DNA of 64,000 nt from Lacrimispora xylanisolvens (GTDB lineage: Bacteria > Bacillota > Clostridia > Lachnospirales > Lachnospiraceae): assembly GCF_002934545.1 (NCBI RefSeq), contig NZ_PTJA01000010.1, forward strand, positions 124,001 through 188,000, written 5' to 3'. The position numbers and the translations under genes are program-made. A model generated the notes under the pieces. It was not told the origin of the DNA and did not search any database. It worked only from the letters and a program-made list of their open reading frames with translations. Shown here in pieces: positions 1 to 8,614 of this stretch (position 1 is its first letter; each line of letters opens with the position of its first letter).

Positions 1-1142
1 ACCGCATGCTTCAACTGCTCTACAAGATTTTGCCGGATTCCCAAATCAAAGGGAAGCCCCGGATTCTGGTAAGCGCTGTTAATCGCTTTTCCCACATACA
101 GTTTTAATTCCGTACAGTCCTCAATAATCATCTTTGCTACCATGGATGCGCCGTTTGGTTTATCCAGTTCCAGGAAAAATTCCTCCGTTACTGATTCATT
201 TTTAACATACCGCTTTAAGAGTTTTAAAACACGGTTTAAAGTCAATACCCCTTCTGTGACAAGTTCAATGCCGTCAATGTAAGCCACTGGCGGTAAATCC
301 GGATCGTTATACTCCAGGGATACCGTCAGCTTCTTATCCATGGTCCTGGAAACAATATTGGCACTGGTTCCTCCGCAGACAATCCTCTTGGTGGTATCAT
401 CTCCGGATAAGAAATCCGTTACCATACAAACATCATCTTCCGGGTCCTTTGGCGGTCCTGTCATTAAATGAACCGGTTTGCTGTCTATGATCCGCATAAC
501 AGCAACGGTTGTATCATCTCCGGGCCGGTACTGGTAAAGTTCATCACACGCTCTGCATAACGCATTGGCCAGACGAACAGCCGATATGGTCATACGATAC
601 TGTTTTACCGCATAAGCAGCCACATCTTCCCAGAGCCAGCCAAAATTTAAAAGCTGCCCTACACCTGCATGAATGGTTCCGTCACTAAGCAGAATCAAAG
701 CATCTCCTTTTTTTACCCGGAACCGGTATTCATTAATTTTCTTATCCCGTATCACCCGCATGCTGTGTGGAATGGGAACCAGACTCCCGTCCCGGATAAA
801 GATACAGCCCGGGTTATCAAACTCCACCAGATAGGCATCTCCATTGTGGAATACCTGAAGTATACTGAAGGTAGAATATGCAATCTGTCTCACCTGACAG
901 ACAGGAAGGGTCTCTACAATGGTCTCCACACACTCTTCCAGGGTTGCACCGTTTAAAAACATGGTGCCCAGTATCTTGGAAGTCATGGTTGCCAGTATGT
1001 TTGCCTTTACTCCACTTCCCATACCGTCGGCAAGGATCATAATATTGGAGTCATCCGTATGAAGGAGCTCCACCTTATCCCCACAAAGTACTTCACTGAA
1101 TTTATTTAAGCTTTTATAAGCAACGTCGACGGTAACTCCCAT
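1..1142 (-). CDS. SpoIIE-family PP2C-type protein phosphatase (3' end cut by window edge)
   Basis: Minus-strand reading frame open from ATG at 1142 to the window edge; 380 residues are visible. Near residues 38-43 it has the metal-binding ADGMGSG motif of SpoIIE/PP2C phosphatases, and later a LSDG and a PGDDTTV motif that supply further metal aspartates. These fit a Mn-dependent serine phosphatase that would dephosphorylate an unidentified partner protein. About 150 further residues follow the core. The ATG overlaps the stop of the upstream hydrogenase-like gene (TAATG), so the two are very likely translationally coupled. That pairing suggests the phosphatase is the output of a hydrogenase-type sensor; this is inference. 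It is not SpoIIE itself, since no membrane segments precede the phosphatase domain. Confidence 0.85.
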   Translation of the reverse strand, partial: MGVTVDVAYKSLNKFSEVLCGDKVELLHTDDSNIMILADGMGSGVKANILATMTSKILGTMFLNGATLEECVETIVETLPVCQVRQIAYSTFSILQVFHNGDAYLVEFDNPGCIFIRDGSLVPIPHSMRVIRDKKINEYRFRVKKGDALILLSDGTIHAGVGQLLNFGWLWEDVAAYAVKQYRMTISAVRLANALCRACDELYQYRPGDDTTVAVMRIIDSKPVHLMTGPPKDPEDDVCMVTDFLSGDDTTKRIVCGGTSANIVSRTMDKKLTVSLEYNDPDLPPVAYIDGIELVTEGVLTLNRVLKLLKRYVKNESVTEEFFLELDKPNGASMVAKMIIEDCTELKLYVGKAINSAYQNPGLPFDLGIRQNLVEQLKHA

Positions 1143-2875
1143 TATTTAACCTCGCTTTCGCTGCCCTCATCTAACAGAGACTTGCACAGCTTGGTCAGTG
1201 TGGTTTTCGTTTCTGCCGTAGTCTCTCCCAGAAGCCCTGCGATTTCCTGGGCCACCATCATCTGCTTATGAATTACCTTCTGAGCCAGATCAATGGTTTC
1301 TAACTTCTTTTCATACTCCTGTCTGGCCTGTTCTTCTTCCTTTGTAATATCAATAAACGTAGCCAGCACCACATCTTCCTTGTTTACATAAACAATGTTC
1401 TGGAGAGTAGAAATTCTGTATTCTCCATATGTTACCTTTTTTCCATGAATTTTCTGATGGGTATCATACACCCACTGAAAATCAGTGGTATCAATCAATT
1501 CATACAGATACATGGTTAAAGCTTCCTGTCTGGTCTTGCCAAAATACTTTTCACCAACTGCAGAATATTCCAGAATCTTCATCTCCTTATCAACAATAAG
1601 TACAATGTTGGGAGACGTCTCCATAACAAGATTGGATAAAGATTCTGCCTTTTCATGCATAAACGGGATGCACATATTTAATTCCGCTTTTTTCTGTATA
1701 ACAGCTACGGCCTTCTCTCTGCATGTGGAATAACCGCATGCTCCGCAGTTTAGTTCATCTTCTGGTCTTGTCTTTCCCGTCTTCTTCAAAATCTCCTGGA
1801 TCTGGGCTTCCGTAGGAACAATATCCCTGGGAGCACGGTTTAAGAAACGCTTTCCAAAGGTAAGGGAATCAAAGATTTCCTGGATCTCTTCATCGGGAAC
1901 CCCGTCTTTTTCAATGGTTTCTTCCATATCCAGCTTTATCCTGAATCTGGACACATGTTCATGATCTGCAGCAGGACCCTTGATACAGCCGCCTGAACAC
2001 ATGTTCATCTCGATGAAGCACCCCGTAATCTCACCCCGGAGCATGCTTTTACACAGGTCAATACAGTTGCGGCATCCATGGACATAAAACTTCCGGTATC
2101 CATCCCGTTCGGCCTCTGTTGCCAGCACTGAGCTTACGATACCGTTGGTAACCGGATAGAGCCGGTTCACTCTTGGATTCATATGAACAAAAGGGATATC
2201 CTCGCAATCCCCTATGGTAATCTCTTCCTGTGCAAGCCACCGTTCTATATCATTGAAATTTAAGACAGCATCAATATAATCCCCATGTCTTAAATCCTCA
2301 GCTTCTTTCTTCTTGGCAATACAGGGTCCCAGAAAGACCACCTTGGTATCCCTTCCGAATTCTTCCTTTAACATCTTGCCATGGGCAACCATAGGGGAAA
2401 CTACAGGTGCCAGATAAGGAATCAGTGACGGGTAATAAATTTCAATCAGATCATTGACACTGGGACAGCAGGTTGTGATTATATTCTCCATACTGCCTTC
2501 CTTTAAAAGTCTGGTATACTCAGCAGTTACAACTGCTGCCCCTTCCGAGGTCTCCCGCACATCAGAAAATCCCAGCTTTCTAAGGGCTCCGTTCACCTGA
2601 CCTGCCGTTTTATAGTTTAACAGCCCCATATAGGATGGAGCCAGTGAAATCACAGTTTTATACCCAATATCAAGAAATCCTTTGACCAGATCCAGATCAC
2701 TGATAAGCGTTTTGGCAGACTGAGGACATACCTGCATGCATTTTCCGCATAAAATGCACTTATCAGACATGATTTCTGCCCGTTCATCTTTAATCATGAC
2801 CGCCTTGACTTCACAGTTACGAACACATTTATAGCAGTGCTTGCATTTGGTCGCCTTGAAATCAATAATTCCCAT
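1142..2875 (-). CDS. [FeFe]-hydrogenase-like protein with C-terminal PAS domain (putative sensory hydrogenase)
   Basis: 577 aa. Domain order: two [4Fe-4S] ferredoxin motifs (Cys 11/14/17/21 and 40/43/46/50); hydrogenase large-subunit domain with H-cluster motifs TTCCP (Cys136, Cys137), GPC (Cys185) and MCSGGC (Cys293, Cys297); an extra iron-sulfur domain starting near residue 376 (NCGACGYSTC); and a PAS domain from about 410 to 520. The Cys equivalent to the proton-transfer residue of catalytic hydrogenases (Cys136) is present, but the usual W after TSCCPG is missing. Start chosen for GGGAGG seven bases upstream. The PAS domain and the coupled PP2C phosphatase match the sensory [FeFe]-hydrogenase classes (groups C/D) rather than bulk H2-producing enzymes. 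Cytoplasmic; no signal peptide. Confidence 0.85.
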   Translation of the reverse strand: MGIIDFKATKCKHCYKCVRNCEVKAVMIKDERAEIMSDKCILCGKCMQVCPQSAKTLISDLDLVKGFLDIGYKTVISLAPSYMGLLNYKTAGQVNGALRKLGFSDVRETSEGAAVVTAEYTRLLKEGSMENIITTCCPSVNDLIEIYYPSLIPYLAPVVSPMVAHGKMLKEEFGRDTKVVFLGPCIAKKKEAEDLRHGDYIDAVLNFNDIERWLAQEEITIGDCEDIPFVHMNPRVNRLYPVTNGIVSSVLATEAERDGYRKFYVHGCRNCIDLCKSMLRGEITGCFIEMNMCSGGCIKGPAADHEHVSRFRIKLDMEETIEKDGVPDEEIQEIFDSLTFGKRFLNRAPRDIVPTEAQIQEILKKTGKTRPEDELNCGACGYSTCREKAVAVIQKKAELNMCIPFMHEKAESLSNLVMETSPNIVLIVDKEMKILEYSAVGEKYFGKTRQEALTMYLYELIDTTDFQWVYDTHQKIHGKKVTYGEYRISTLQNIVYVNKEDVVLATFIDITKEEEQARQEYEKKLETIDLAQKVIHKQMMVAQEIAGLLGETTAETKTTLTKLCKSLLDEGSESEVK

Positions 2876-2877
2876 GA

Positions 2878-3117
2878 TTAAAGCCTCCCCAGAATTTCTT
2901 TATCAAAAAACTCCTTTGTATCTTCCGGTTTTAATGAATAGATCTGACCGTCAACCGTTACGCAGACTCCATTCACACAATTTCCGCTGCAAAAAGAACC
3001 ATTTAAATCTACCTGCTCCTCCAGATGCTTCTCTCTCACCAGATTCTGAAGCTGGGCTATGATCTCTCTGGATCCTTTTAAATGACATGCACTTCCGATG
3101 CATATTGTTACTCTCAT
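2878..3117 (-). CDS. Thioredoxin-like [2Fe-2S] ferredoxin-domain protein
   Basis: 79 aa from an ATG at 3117, chosen over upstream ATGs because GGAGGGAGA lies just before it and the protein then begins with the family-typical MRVTICIGSAC. Cysteines at the N-terminal CIGSAC and the later CSGNC/C pattern give the four ligands of thioredoxin-fold [2Fe-2S] ferredoxins, as in the small subunits of electron-bifurcating hydrogenases and NuoE. It ends two bases before the hydrogenase-like gene and is the first gene of that unit, so it probably passes electrons to or from that protein. Confidence 0.8.
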   Translation of the reverse strand: MRVTICIGSACHLKGSREIIAQLQNLVREKHLEEQVDLNGSFCSGNCVNGVCVTVDGQIYSLKPEDTKEFFDKEILGRL

Positions 3118-3203
3118 GAATATTCTCCCTCCGAAATAAATCCCCTGCATGAACTGTCTTTTCGACCATTATCGCATATTGTTATATTTATATCAATACT
3201 TAT

Positions 3204-4976
3204 TTACTGATTGTATGTATTTTTTGAAGTACTGAAAAATATAGTTTTTACAACTTCCTGCCGTTGTACGTCAATCAGACCACAGGTATTTAACCGCAGC
3301 ATGGGAATGACTGGAAGACTGGCAAATGCAAGGGTCATAAAAGGATCAATTCCCGTTCCGATACCGAGCTGTTGCGCATGTATCTTCAGCCTCTCCAGCC
3401 GCTCATCTACCCATATCGCGGACTCCGGGCTCATAAGTCCACCGATTGGAAGAGCCAGCTCTGAAAGAACCACTCCGTCAGCCACAACCGCAATGCCACC
3501 CTGGTTTTTCCTCACTGTATTCCCTGCAAGCGCCATATCCCGGTCATTTGTTCCCGCTATGATCAGATTATGGGAATCATGGGCAATACTGGTTGCCACA
3601 GCCCCGCGTTTTAGTCCGTATCCGCCAAGGAAACCAAGGCCTGTATGTCCGGTATTCTTATGCCGCTCCAATACTGCCATCTTTACAATATCCATGGCAG
3701 CAAGAGCCTCCGGATCAGCTCTCAGTTTTTCAGTCCATGGCACAAGTCTCTCTTTTGTAGTCAGTTCTCCGGGAGTTAAACATAAGACCCGTATGGTATC
3801 TCCCTCTTCCTTCATAATAAAGTCTTCTGGAACAATCTCTTTTAACCGGAAGGAGTTACCCACTTTATCCGGTATCTGCCTGTGGGCATTTGTTCCAGCC
3901 TCTTTGGATTGTACCAGCCTTCCATCTTCTGCCACCAGAATTCCTTTCCGGTAAACCTTACTGACTGTAAACTCCTTAAGGTCAGAAATAACAATGAGAT
4001 TTGCCTGATAACCGGGTGCAATGGCTCCTGTCTCACTCAGTCTGAAATACCGGGCAGCCTGATAAGAAGCCATGATTACGGCACGCACCGGATCAGCTCC
4101 CAGCCTGATTGCCATTCTGATAATATAATCCATATGGCCAAGCCTGGACAGCTCGCCGGGGTGCCTGTCATCGGTCACCAGCATGCAGCGGTGAAAATAG
4201 GGCTCCTCAAACAGGGGAAGGAGGGCCTTTAAGTTTCTGGCCGCAGTTCCTTCCCGTATCATCACCCACTGTCCCCGTTTTATTTTTTCCACCGCTTCTT
4301 CCATGCAGGAGCACTCATGATCCGAGCCAACACCGGCCGTAATATAAGCATTTAACTGCCGGCCGCAAAGAAGAGGGCCGTGACCATCGATGATCCGGCC
4401 GTGTTTTTCGGCACTCACTATTTTTTTCAAAATATCCGGATCTGCCTGTATGGTTCCATGGGAATCCATCAGTTCTGCAAGTCCAAGCACATATTTTTCC
4501 TGATAAAAGGGGGCCAGATCATCTGCTGTTAAAACAGCTCCGGACTCATCAAGCTTTGCCGCCGGAACACAGGAAGGGAGCATGAAGTACACATCCAAAT
4601 CCAGATTCCTGGAGCGTTCCATCATAAATCTTATCCCTTCTGCTCCTGCCACATTGGCAATCTCATGGGGGTCCGTAATGACTGCTGAAGTACCATGAGG
4701 AATTACGGTTTTCGCAAATTCTTCAGGGGAGAGCATGGAACTCTCCAAATGGATATGTCCGTCAATTAAACCGGGACACACCACCTGGCAGCATAAATCC
4801 ACCTCTGTTTCCCCCTCATAAAAACCAATCCCCACAATATATCCGCCCTCAATGGCAATATCACCATCTTCCAGCTCTGAAGTAAATACATTCACCATCC
4901 TGGCATGTTTCAATACCAGAGATGGCTTTTTTCTTCCTGACGCAGCAAAAATCCGTTCCGCCAGCATACGATCCAT
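3204..4976 (-). CDS. ade: Adenine deaminase
   Basis: 590 aa, full length for the family. Converts adenine to hypoxanthine and ammonia. An amidohydrolase domain begins near residue 65 with the metal motif GLIDGHIHLESS, followed by TDPHEIAN, a DGHGP segment and SDHECS; the C-terminal part carries the bacterial Ade domain with AHDSHN. Start has GGAGG nine bases upstream. It lies 15 bp downstream of the purine nucleoside phosphorylase gene and is surely co-transcribed with it: the phosphorylase frees purine bases and this enzyme deaminates adenine. Confidence 0.93.
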   Translation of the reverse strand: MDRMLAERIFAASGRKKPSLVLKHARMVNVFTSELEDGDIAIEGGYIVGIGFYEGETEVDLCCQVVCPGLIDGHIHLESSMLSPEEFAKTVIPHGTSAVITDPHEIANVAGAEGIRFMMERSRNLDLDVYFMLPSCVPAAKLDESGAVLTADDLAPFYQEKYVLGLAELMDSHGTIQADPDILKKIVSAEKHGRIIDGHGPLLCGRQLNAYITAGVGSDHECSCMEEAVEKIKRGQWVMIREGTAARNLKALLPLFEEPYFHRCMLVTDDRHPGELSRLGHMDYIIRMAIRLGADPVRAVIMASYQAARYFRLSETGAIAPGYQANLIVISDLKEFTVSKVYRKGILVAEDGRLVQSKEAGTNAHRQIPDKVGNSFRLKEIVPEDFIMKEEGDTIRVLCLTPGELTTKERLVPWTEKLRADPEALAAMDIVKMAVLERHKNTGHTGLGFLGGYGLKRGAVATSIAHDSHNLIIAGTNDRDMALAGNTVRKNQGGIAVVADGVVLSELALPIGGLMSPESAIWVDERLERLKIHAQQLGIGTGIDPFMTLAFASLPVIPMLRLNTCGLIDVQRQEVVKTIFFSTSKNTYNQ

Positions 4977-4991
4977 AGGCCCCTTCCTCCT

Positions 4992-5822
4992 TTATTTACC
5001 GGCTATCTTGGTAATGGATGCCGTAATCAGCTTTTTAAACAGCGGTGCCACCCGGTCTGCAGTCTCCTGAACTTCTGCATGGCTTAAAGGCTGGTCGATA
5101 ATACCGCATGCCATATTGGTGATACAGGAAATACCGCATACCTTCATACCCATATGGTTGGCAGCCAGCGCCTCACAGGCTGTACTCATTCCAACCGCAT
5201 CCGCTCCCAGTATCCGGCACATCTGTACTTCTGCAGGAGATTCATAGGCAGGTCCTGTCAGCTGCAGATAAATTCCCTCCTGCAGTTCAATCCCCTCTTC
5301 CTTTGCCGCTTCTTTAATTACTGCTCTCAGCTCTTTGCGGTAAATATCGCTCATATCCGGAAATCTGGTTCCCAGCTCCCCAATGTTGGTTCCAATTAGA
5401 GGAGAAGGAACAAATGTGGCAATGTGATCCTTAAGAAGCATAAAATCGCCCGGTTTGAATTCCTTGTTGACGCCGCCGCAGGCATTGGTCAAAAATAAGG
5501 TCTTTGCACCCATAAGTCCCATAAGTCTTGTTGGGAGAACTACATCCGTCATGGGATATCCTTCATAAAAATGAACCCGTCCCTGCATAATGACTACCGG
5601 AACTTTATTTACATAACCAAAGATGAATCTTCCTTTATGACCGGCTACAGTTGAAACCGGAAATCCCTCAATGTCTTTATAATCTATGGTGGCGGCTACT
5701 TCAATCTCCTCCGCATATTCCCCAAGTCCGGAACCAAGAATAAGGGCAACCTCGGGAACAAAATCAGTTTTCTCCCGTACACTTTTTAAACAGCTTAAAA
5801 GCTTCTCATATACATCATTCAT
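4992..5822 (-). CDS. punA: Purine nucleoside phosphorylase
   Basis: 276 aa, typical of trimeric PNP (family 2). Phosphorolysis of purine (deoxy)ribonucleosides to base and (deoxy)ribose-1-phosphate. Visible landmarks are the phosphate-binding LILGSGLG near residue 30, the GHKGRF segment, QGRVHFYEGYP near 80-90, and the base-binding GPAYESPAEV and GMSTACEA segments. SD AAAGGAG upstream of ATG 5822. First gene of a two-gene operon with ade; a perfect inverted repeat at 5869-5886 lies over its probable -10 element. Confidence 0.93.
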   Translation of the reverse strand: MNDVYEKLLSCLKSVREKTDFVPEVALILGSGLGEYAEEIEVAATIDYKDIEGFPVSTVAGHKGRFIFGYVNKVPVVIMQGRVHFYEGYPMTDVVLPTRLMGLMGAKTLFLTNACGGVNKEFKPGDFMLLKDHIATFVPSPLIGTNIGELGTRFPDMSDIYRKELRAVIKEAAKEEGIELQEGIYLQLTGPAYESPAEVQMCRILGADAVGMSTACEALAANHMGMKVCGISCITNMACGIIDQPLSHAEVQETADRVAPLFKKLITASITKIAGK

Positions 5823-5868
5823 ATTGTTTTTTCTCCTTTCACAATCCTGACAGAGTCACGCTCTTCAG

Positions 5869-5886
5869 GTGTTACAAGTATAACAC
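5869..5886. promoter_or_regulatory. Inverted repeat, candidate operator of the pnp-ade operon
   Basis: GTGTTA-6 bp-TAACAC, a perfect 6-bp inverted repeat. Read on the minus strand the spacer and right arm contain TATACT, a plausible -10 box for punA, so a bound repressor would block it. No regulator was identified. Confidence 0.4.
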
Positions 5887-5912
5887 ATTTCCATGAGATT
5901 CTGCATAATATT

Positions 5913-5942
5913 TTGACAAACAAGACTGAAAAATGGTATACT
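5913..5942 (+). promoter_or_regulatory. Sigma-A-type promoter for the ABC importer
   Basis: TTGACA (5913-5918), 18-bp spacer, TATACT (5937-5942). Expected start near 5949, so the transcript begins with the folded leader described next. Confidence 0.75.
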
Positions 5943-5947
5943 TTACC

Positions 5948-6040
5948 TGTTCGTACTAACCCGGAAGGAACACCTGACGGAGAAGGCGAGGAGAATACGT
6001 CAAACCGGAAATCCCATGCCTGTCGGCGTGGTTTTTTTTC
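5948..6040 (+). promoter_or_regulatory. Structured 5' leader with intrinsic terminator (riboswitch or attenuator candidate)
   Basis: Between promoter and gene lie: stem TGTTC (5948-5952)/GAACA (5968-5972); stem TGACG (5975-5979)/CGTCA (5998-6002); two CCGG blocks (5961-5964 in the first loop, 6005-6008 after the second stem) that could pair as a pseudoknot; then a 7-bp terminator stem CCATGCC/GGCGTGG (6014-6031) followed by eight T. I did not recognise the consensus of TPP, SAM, cobalamin, glycine, guanidine-I or ZTP riboswitches, though I compared from memory only. A leader ending in a terminator about 60 bp before the start codon implies premature-termination control. Confidence 0.55.
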
Positions 6041-6095
6041 ATCTGTTTGCATAAAAACCAATATAAAATGGTACGGACAGAAAGTGAGGATTATT

Positions 6096-7178
6096 ATGAA
6101 AAAAGTTTTATCAGCACTTGCAGCACTTGCTATGACAGCCGTTGTCTTAACCGGCTGTGCAAAAAGCAGTCCACAGGCTTCCGCTCCAGCACCGGAAAGC
6201 ACATCTGCGGCCCAGACTACAGCGGCACCAGAAACCACCAAAGCACCGGAGCCTTCAAAAGCAGAGGGTTCAAAAGACTCCTACACCTTAAAAATCGGCT
6301 CTTTAAAAGGCCCTACTTCCATGGGACTGGTAAAACTGATGGACAAGGCTAAAAATGGAGAAACCGGGAATTCCTATGAATTTACCATGGTGACTGCAGC
6401 CGATGAGCTCCTTGGTAAAATTGTGAGCGGAGAACTGGATGTAGCCCTGATCCCTGCCAATATGTCATCCATCCTTTACACCAAAACCAAACACAATGTG
6501 ACCGTTCTTGACATCAATACCATGGGCGTTCTTTATGCTGTGTCTTCGGATGACTCCATTCATACCACAGCTGATTTAAAGGGGAAAACTGTTTATTTAA
6601 CAGGAAAAGGAACCACTCCTGATTATGCCTTAAATTACGTCCTGAAGGCGAACGGGCTGACTGCTGATGATGTAAAGCTGGAATATAAGTCAGAAGCTGC
6701 AGAAGTAGCTGCCGTATTAAAAGAGAAACCGGACGCAGTAGGTCTTCTTCCCCAGCCATTTGTGACAGCCGCCATGGCTCAGAACGATCAGCTGAAAATG
6801 GTTCTTGATTTAAACAAAGAGTGGGATGCCGCTGCAAAAGAAGGAAACGGAAGTCTGGTAACTGGCGTTACTGTCTGCAGAAATGATGTTTTAAAGGATC
6901 ATAAAGAAGCCATTGATCAATTTCTTGCAGATCACAAGGAATCTGCAGAATTTGCCAATAATAATGTAAGCGAGGCCGCTGCATTAGTGGCTGCCGCTGG
7001 AATTATTGAGAAAGCACCTGTTGCAGAAAAAGCAATACCTTTCTGCAGCATTACCTATGTAGACGGTGAAAAAATGAAATCTCTTTTAAGCGGATATTTA
7101 AATGTTCTTTATGAAATGGAACCTCAGACAGTGGGAGGCGCACTGCCTGGTGATGACTTCTACTATATGCATCAGTAA
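6096..7178 (+). CDS. ABC transporter substrate-binding lipoprotein (NMT1/THI5/NitT-TauT type)
   Basis: 360 aa from ATG 6096 (SD GTGAGGA). Lipoprotein signal with lipobox VLTGC, Cys21, then a low-complexity Ala/Pro/Thr/Ser linker to about residue 60. The mature part has the periplasmic-binding fold of the NMT1/THI5-like family (LKIGSLKGPTSMGL; DLKGKTVYLTGKGTTPDYAL). The ligand cannot be read from sequence: relatives bind thiamine pyrimidine precursors, sulfonates, nitrate or others. It heads a three-gene operon with permease and ATPase, behind the terminator-bearing leader. Confidence 0.85.
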   Translation: MKKVLSALAALAMTAVVLTGCAKSSPQASAPAPESTSAAQTTAAPETTKAPEPSKAEGSKDSYTLKIGSLKGPTSMGLVKLMDKAKNGETGNSYEFTMVTAADELLGKIVSGELDVALIPANMSSILYTKTKHNVTVLDINTMGVLYAVSSDDSIHTTADLKGKTVYLTGKGTTPDYALNYVLKANGLTADDVKLEYKSEAAEVAAVLKEKPDAVGLLPQPFVTAAMAQNDQLKMVLDLNKEWDAAAKEGNGSLVTGVTVCRNDVLKDHKEAIDQFLADHKESAEFANNNVSEAAALVAAAGIIEKAPVAEKAIPFCSITYVDGEKMKSLLSGYLNVLYEMEPQTVGGALPGDDFYYMHQ

Positions 7179-7199
7179 GCACCTTAAGGAGATCCGATT

Positions 7200-7970
7200 A
7201 TGAATGCAGGCATTCTCCGCTTAAAAAAAGCCGGAATCATCCTGTTCTGGCTTTTGATATGGCAGGCCGCCAGTTTGGCCGTCCACAACAGCATTATACT
7301 GGTAGGTCCGCTGGACGTCATATTGGCATTGCTCAACCAGATCGGTCTGGCAGACTTTTGGAAAACCATAGGTTACTCCTTTGGAAAAATCAACCTTGGA
7401 TTTCTTTCTGCTTTTGCAGCCGGAATTTTAGCCGGTACAGCTGCCTGCCGATACCCCCTCATCGGGGATTTTCTGTCGCCTCTTATGGCACTGATCAAGT
7501 CGGTTCCGGTTGCCTCCTTTGTTATACTGGCGTTAATCTGGGCAGGATCTGAAAATCTCTCTGTGATTATCGGGTTCCTTGTTGTATTTCCCATAATCTA
7601 TATACAGACCATTGCAGGAATCAAAAGCACAGACCGTCATCTGCTGGAAATGGCTGATGTTTTTAAGATGTCAGAAGCAAAAAGATTTTTTTACCTTTAT
7701 CGTCCGGCGCTGCTTCCCTATCTGGCAAGCGGCTGCCGGGTGGCGCTGGGTATGAGCTGGAAGTCAGGAATTGCCGCAGAAGTAATCGGCGTTCCTCTCC
7801 ATTCAATCGGTGAAAAGCTTTATCTTTCCAAGATTTATTTAAGTACTGCTGATTTATTTGCCTGGACGCTGGTGATCATTTTACTCAGCGCGATTTTTGA
7901 ATCCTTTTTCCTGTGGCTTTTAAGCCTGGCATCTCCCGGAATCAGACAGAAAAAGAAAGAGGTGGAATGA
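7200..7970 (+). CDS. ABC transporter permease (SsuC/TauC type)
   Basis: 256 aa. Six predicted membrane segments and the BPD-transport signature region near residues 145-165 (LLEMADVFKMSEAKRFF, a degenerate EAA loop). SD AAGGAGA before ATG 7200. It lies 21 bp after the substrate-binding gene, and its stop overlaps an upstream ATG of the ATPase gene, so the three are one operon. Confidence 0.88.
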   Translation: MNAGILRLKKAGIILFWLLIWQAASLAVHNSIILVGPLDVILALLNQIGLADFWKTIGYSFGKINLGFLSAFAAGILAGTAACRYPLIGDFLSPLMALIKSVPVASFVILALIWAGSENLSVIIGFLVVFPIIYIQTIAGIKSTDRHLLEMADVFKMSEAKRFFYLYRPALLPYLASGCRVALGMSWKSGIAAEVIGVPLHSIGEKLYLSKIYLSTADLFAWTLVIILLSAIFESFFLWLLSLASPGIRQKKKEVE

Positions 7971-7972
7971 AT

Positions 7973-8548
7973 ATGGAACTTGTAATCAGAAAGCTTTGCA
8001 AGTCCTTTGACGGACACCTCGTACTTGATCAGGTCAGTCTTCATCTGGTATCGGGTAATATTTACTGTCTCATGGGACCATCCGGATCAGGGAAAACCAC
8101 ATTGTTTCATATACTGCTGGGTCTTGTTTCAGCCGATTCCGGAGAGGTAAACGGTCTTGCCAAAGAAAGAATTTCAGCCGTATTTCAGGAAAACCGGCTC
8201 TGCGAAGCGTTCACTCCGGTAGAAAATGTAACCATGGTAATGCCTTCTTCTGGAAATAATAAGAGGAAGGCCAGGGAAGCCCTTAAACGGCTGCTGCCTG
8301 ACGAATCTCTGGACCGGGCAGCATCAACCTTAAGTGGTGGAATGAAACGCCGTGTGGCCATAATACGCGCTCTAATGGTACCTTTTGATATGGTAATCAT
8401 GGATGAACCGTTTACAGGCCTTGATGAGGAGACAAAACAACAGGTGATAACCTATATAAAAGAGCAATCGGCAGGAAAGCTGGTTTTAATCAGTACACAT
8501 CAGGAAGAGGATGTCCAGCTGTTAAACGGAATAAAGATTCACTTATAA
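7973..8548 (+). CDS. ABC transporter ATP-binding protein
   Basis: 191 aa, somewhat short for an SsuB/TauB-like ATPase. Walker A GPSGSGKTT, Q-loop FQENRL, signature LSGGMKRR, Walker B VIMDEPF and the H-loop STHQEED are all present. ATG 7973 is preferred to ATG 7967, which would overlap the permease stop, because AGAGGTGG is seven bases before 7973. Followed at once by a strong terminator. Confidence 0.88.
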   Translation: MELVIRKLCKSFDGHLVLDQVSLHLVSGNIYCLMGPSGSGKTTLFHILLGLVSADSGEVNGLAKERISAVFQENRLCEAFTPVENVTMVMPSSGNNKRKAREALKRLLPDESLDRAASTLSGGMKRRVAIIRALMVPFDMVIMDEPFTGLDEETKQQVITYIKEQSAGKLVLISTHQEEDVQLLNGIKIHL

Positions 8549-8593
8549 AAGCAGGGGCGGTAACCATGTTTAACTGGTTACCGCCCCTGCTTT
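8547..8593. terminator. Bidirectional intrinsic terminator
   Basis: About 18-bp perfect stem (AAGCAGGGGCGGTAACC and its complement), 9-base loop, A-run on the left and T-run on the right. Serves the importer operon on the plus strand and the lipoprotein gene on the minus strand. Confidence 0.9.
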
Positions 8594-8614
8594 CATTCAT
8601 TCTATTATTGTTTT

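Noticed and set aside
3211-3954. Long plus-strand open frame (247 codons) opposite the adenine deaminase gene
   Set aside because: It is antisense to a clear, full-length ade gene, has no ribosome site and no recognisable product.
5948-6040. TPP riboswitch for the THI5-like importer
   Set aside because: The CUGAGA and ACCUGAUCUGGAUAAUGCCAGC-type conserved blocks are absent; left as an unassigned leader.
5819-6241. Minus-strand frame of 140 codons across the importer promoter
   Set aside because: It runs over the promoter, the leader and the lipoprotein signal of the real gene, with no ribosome site.
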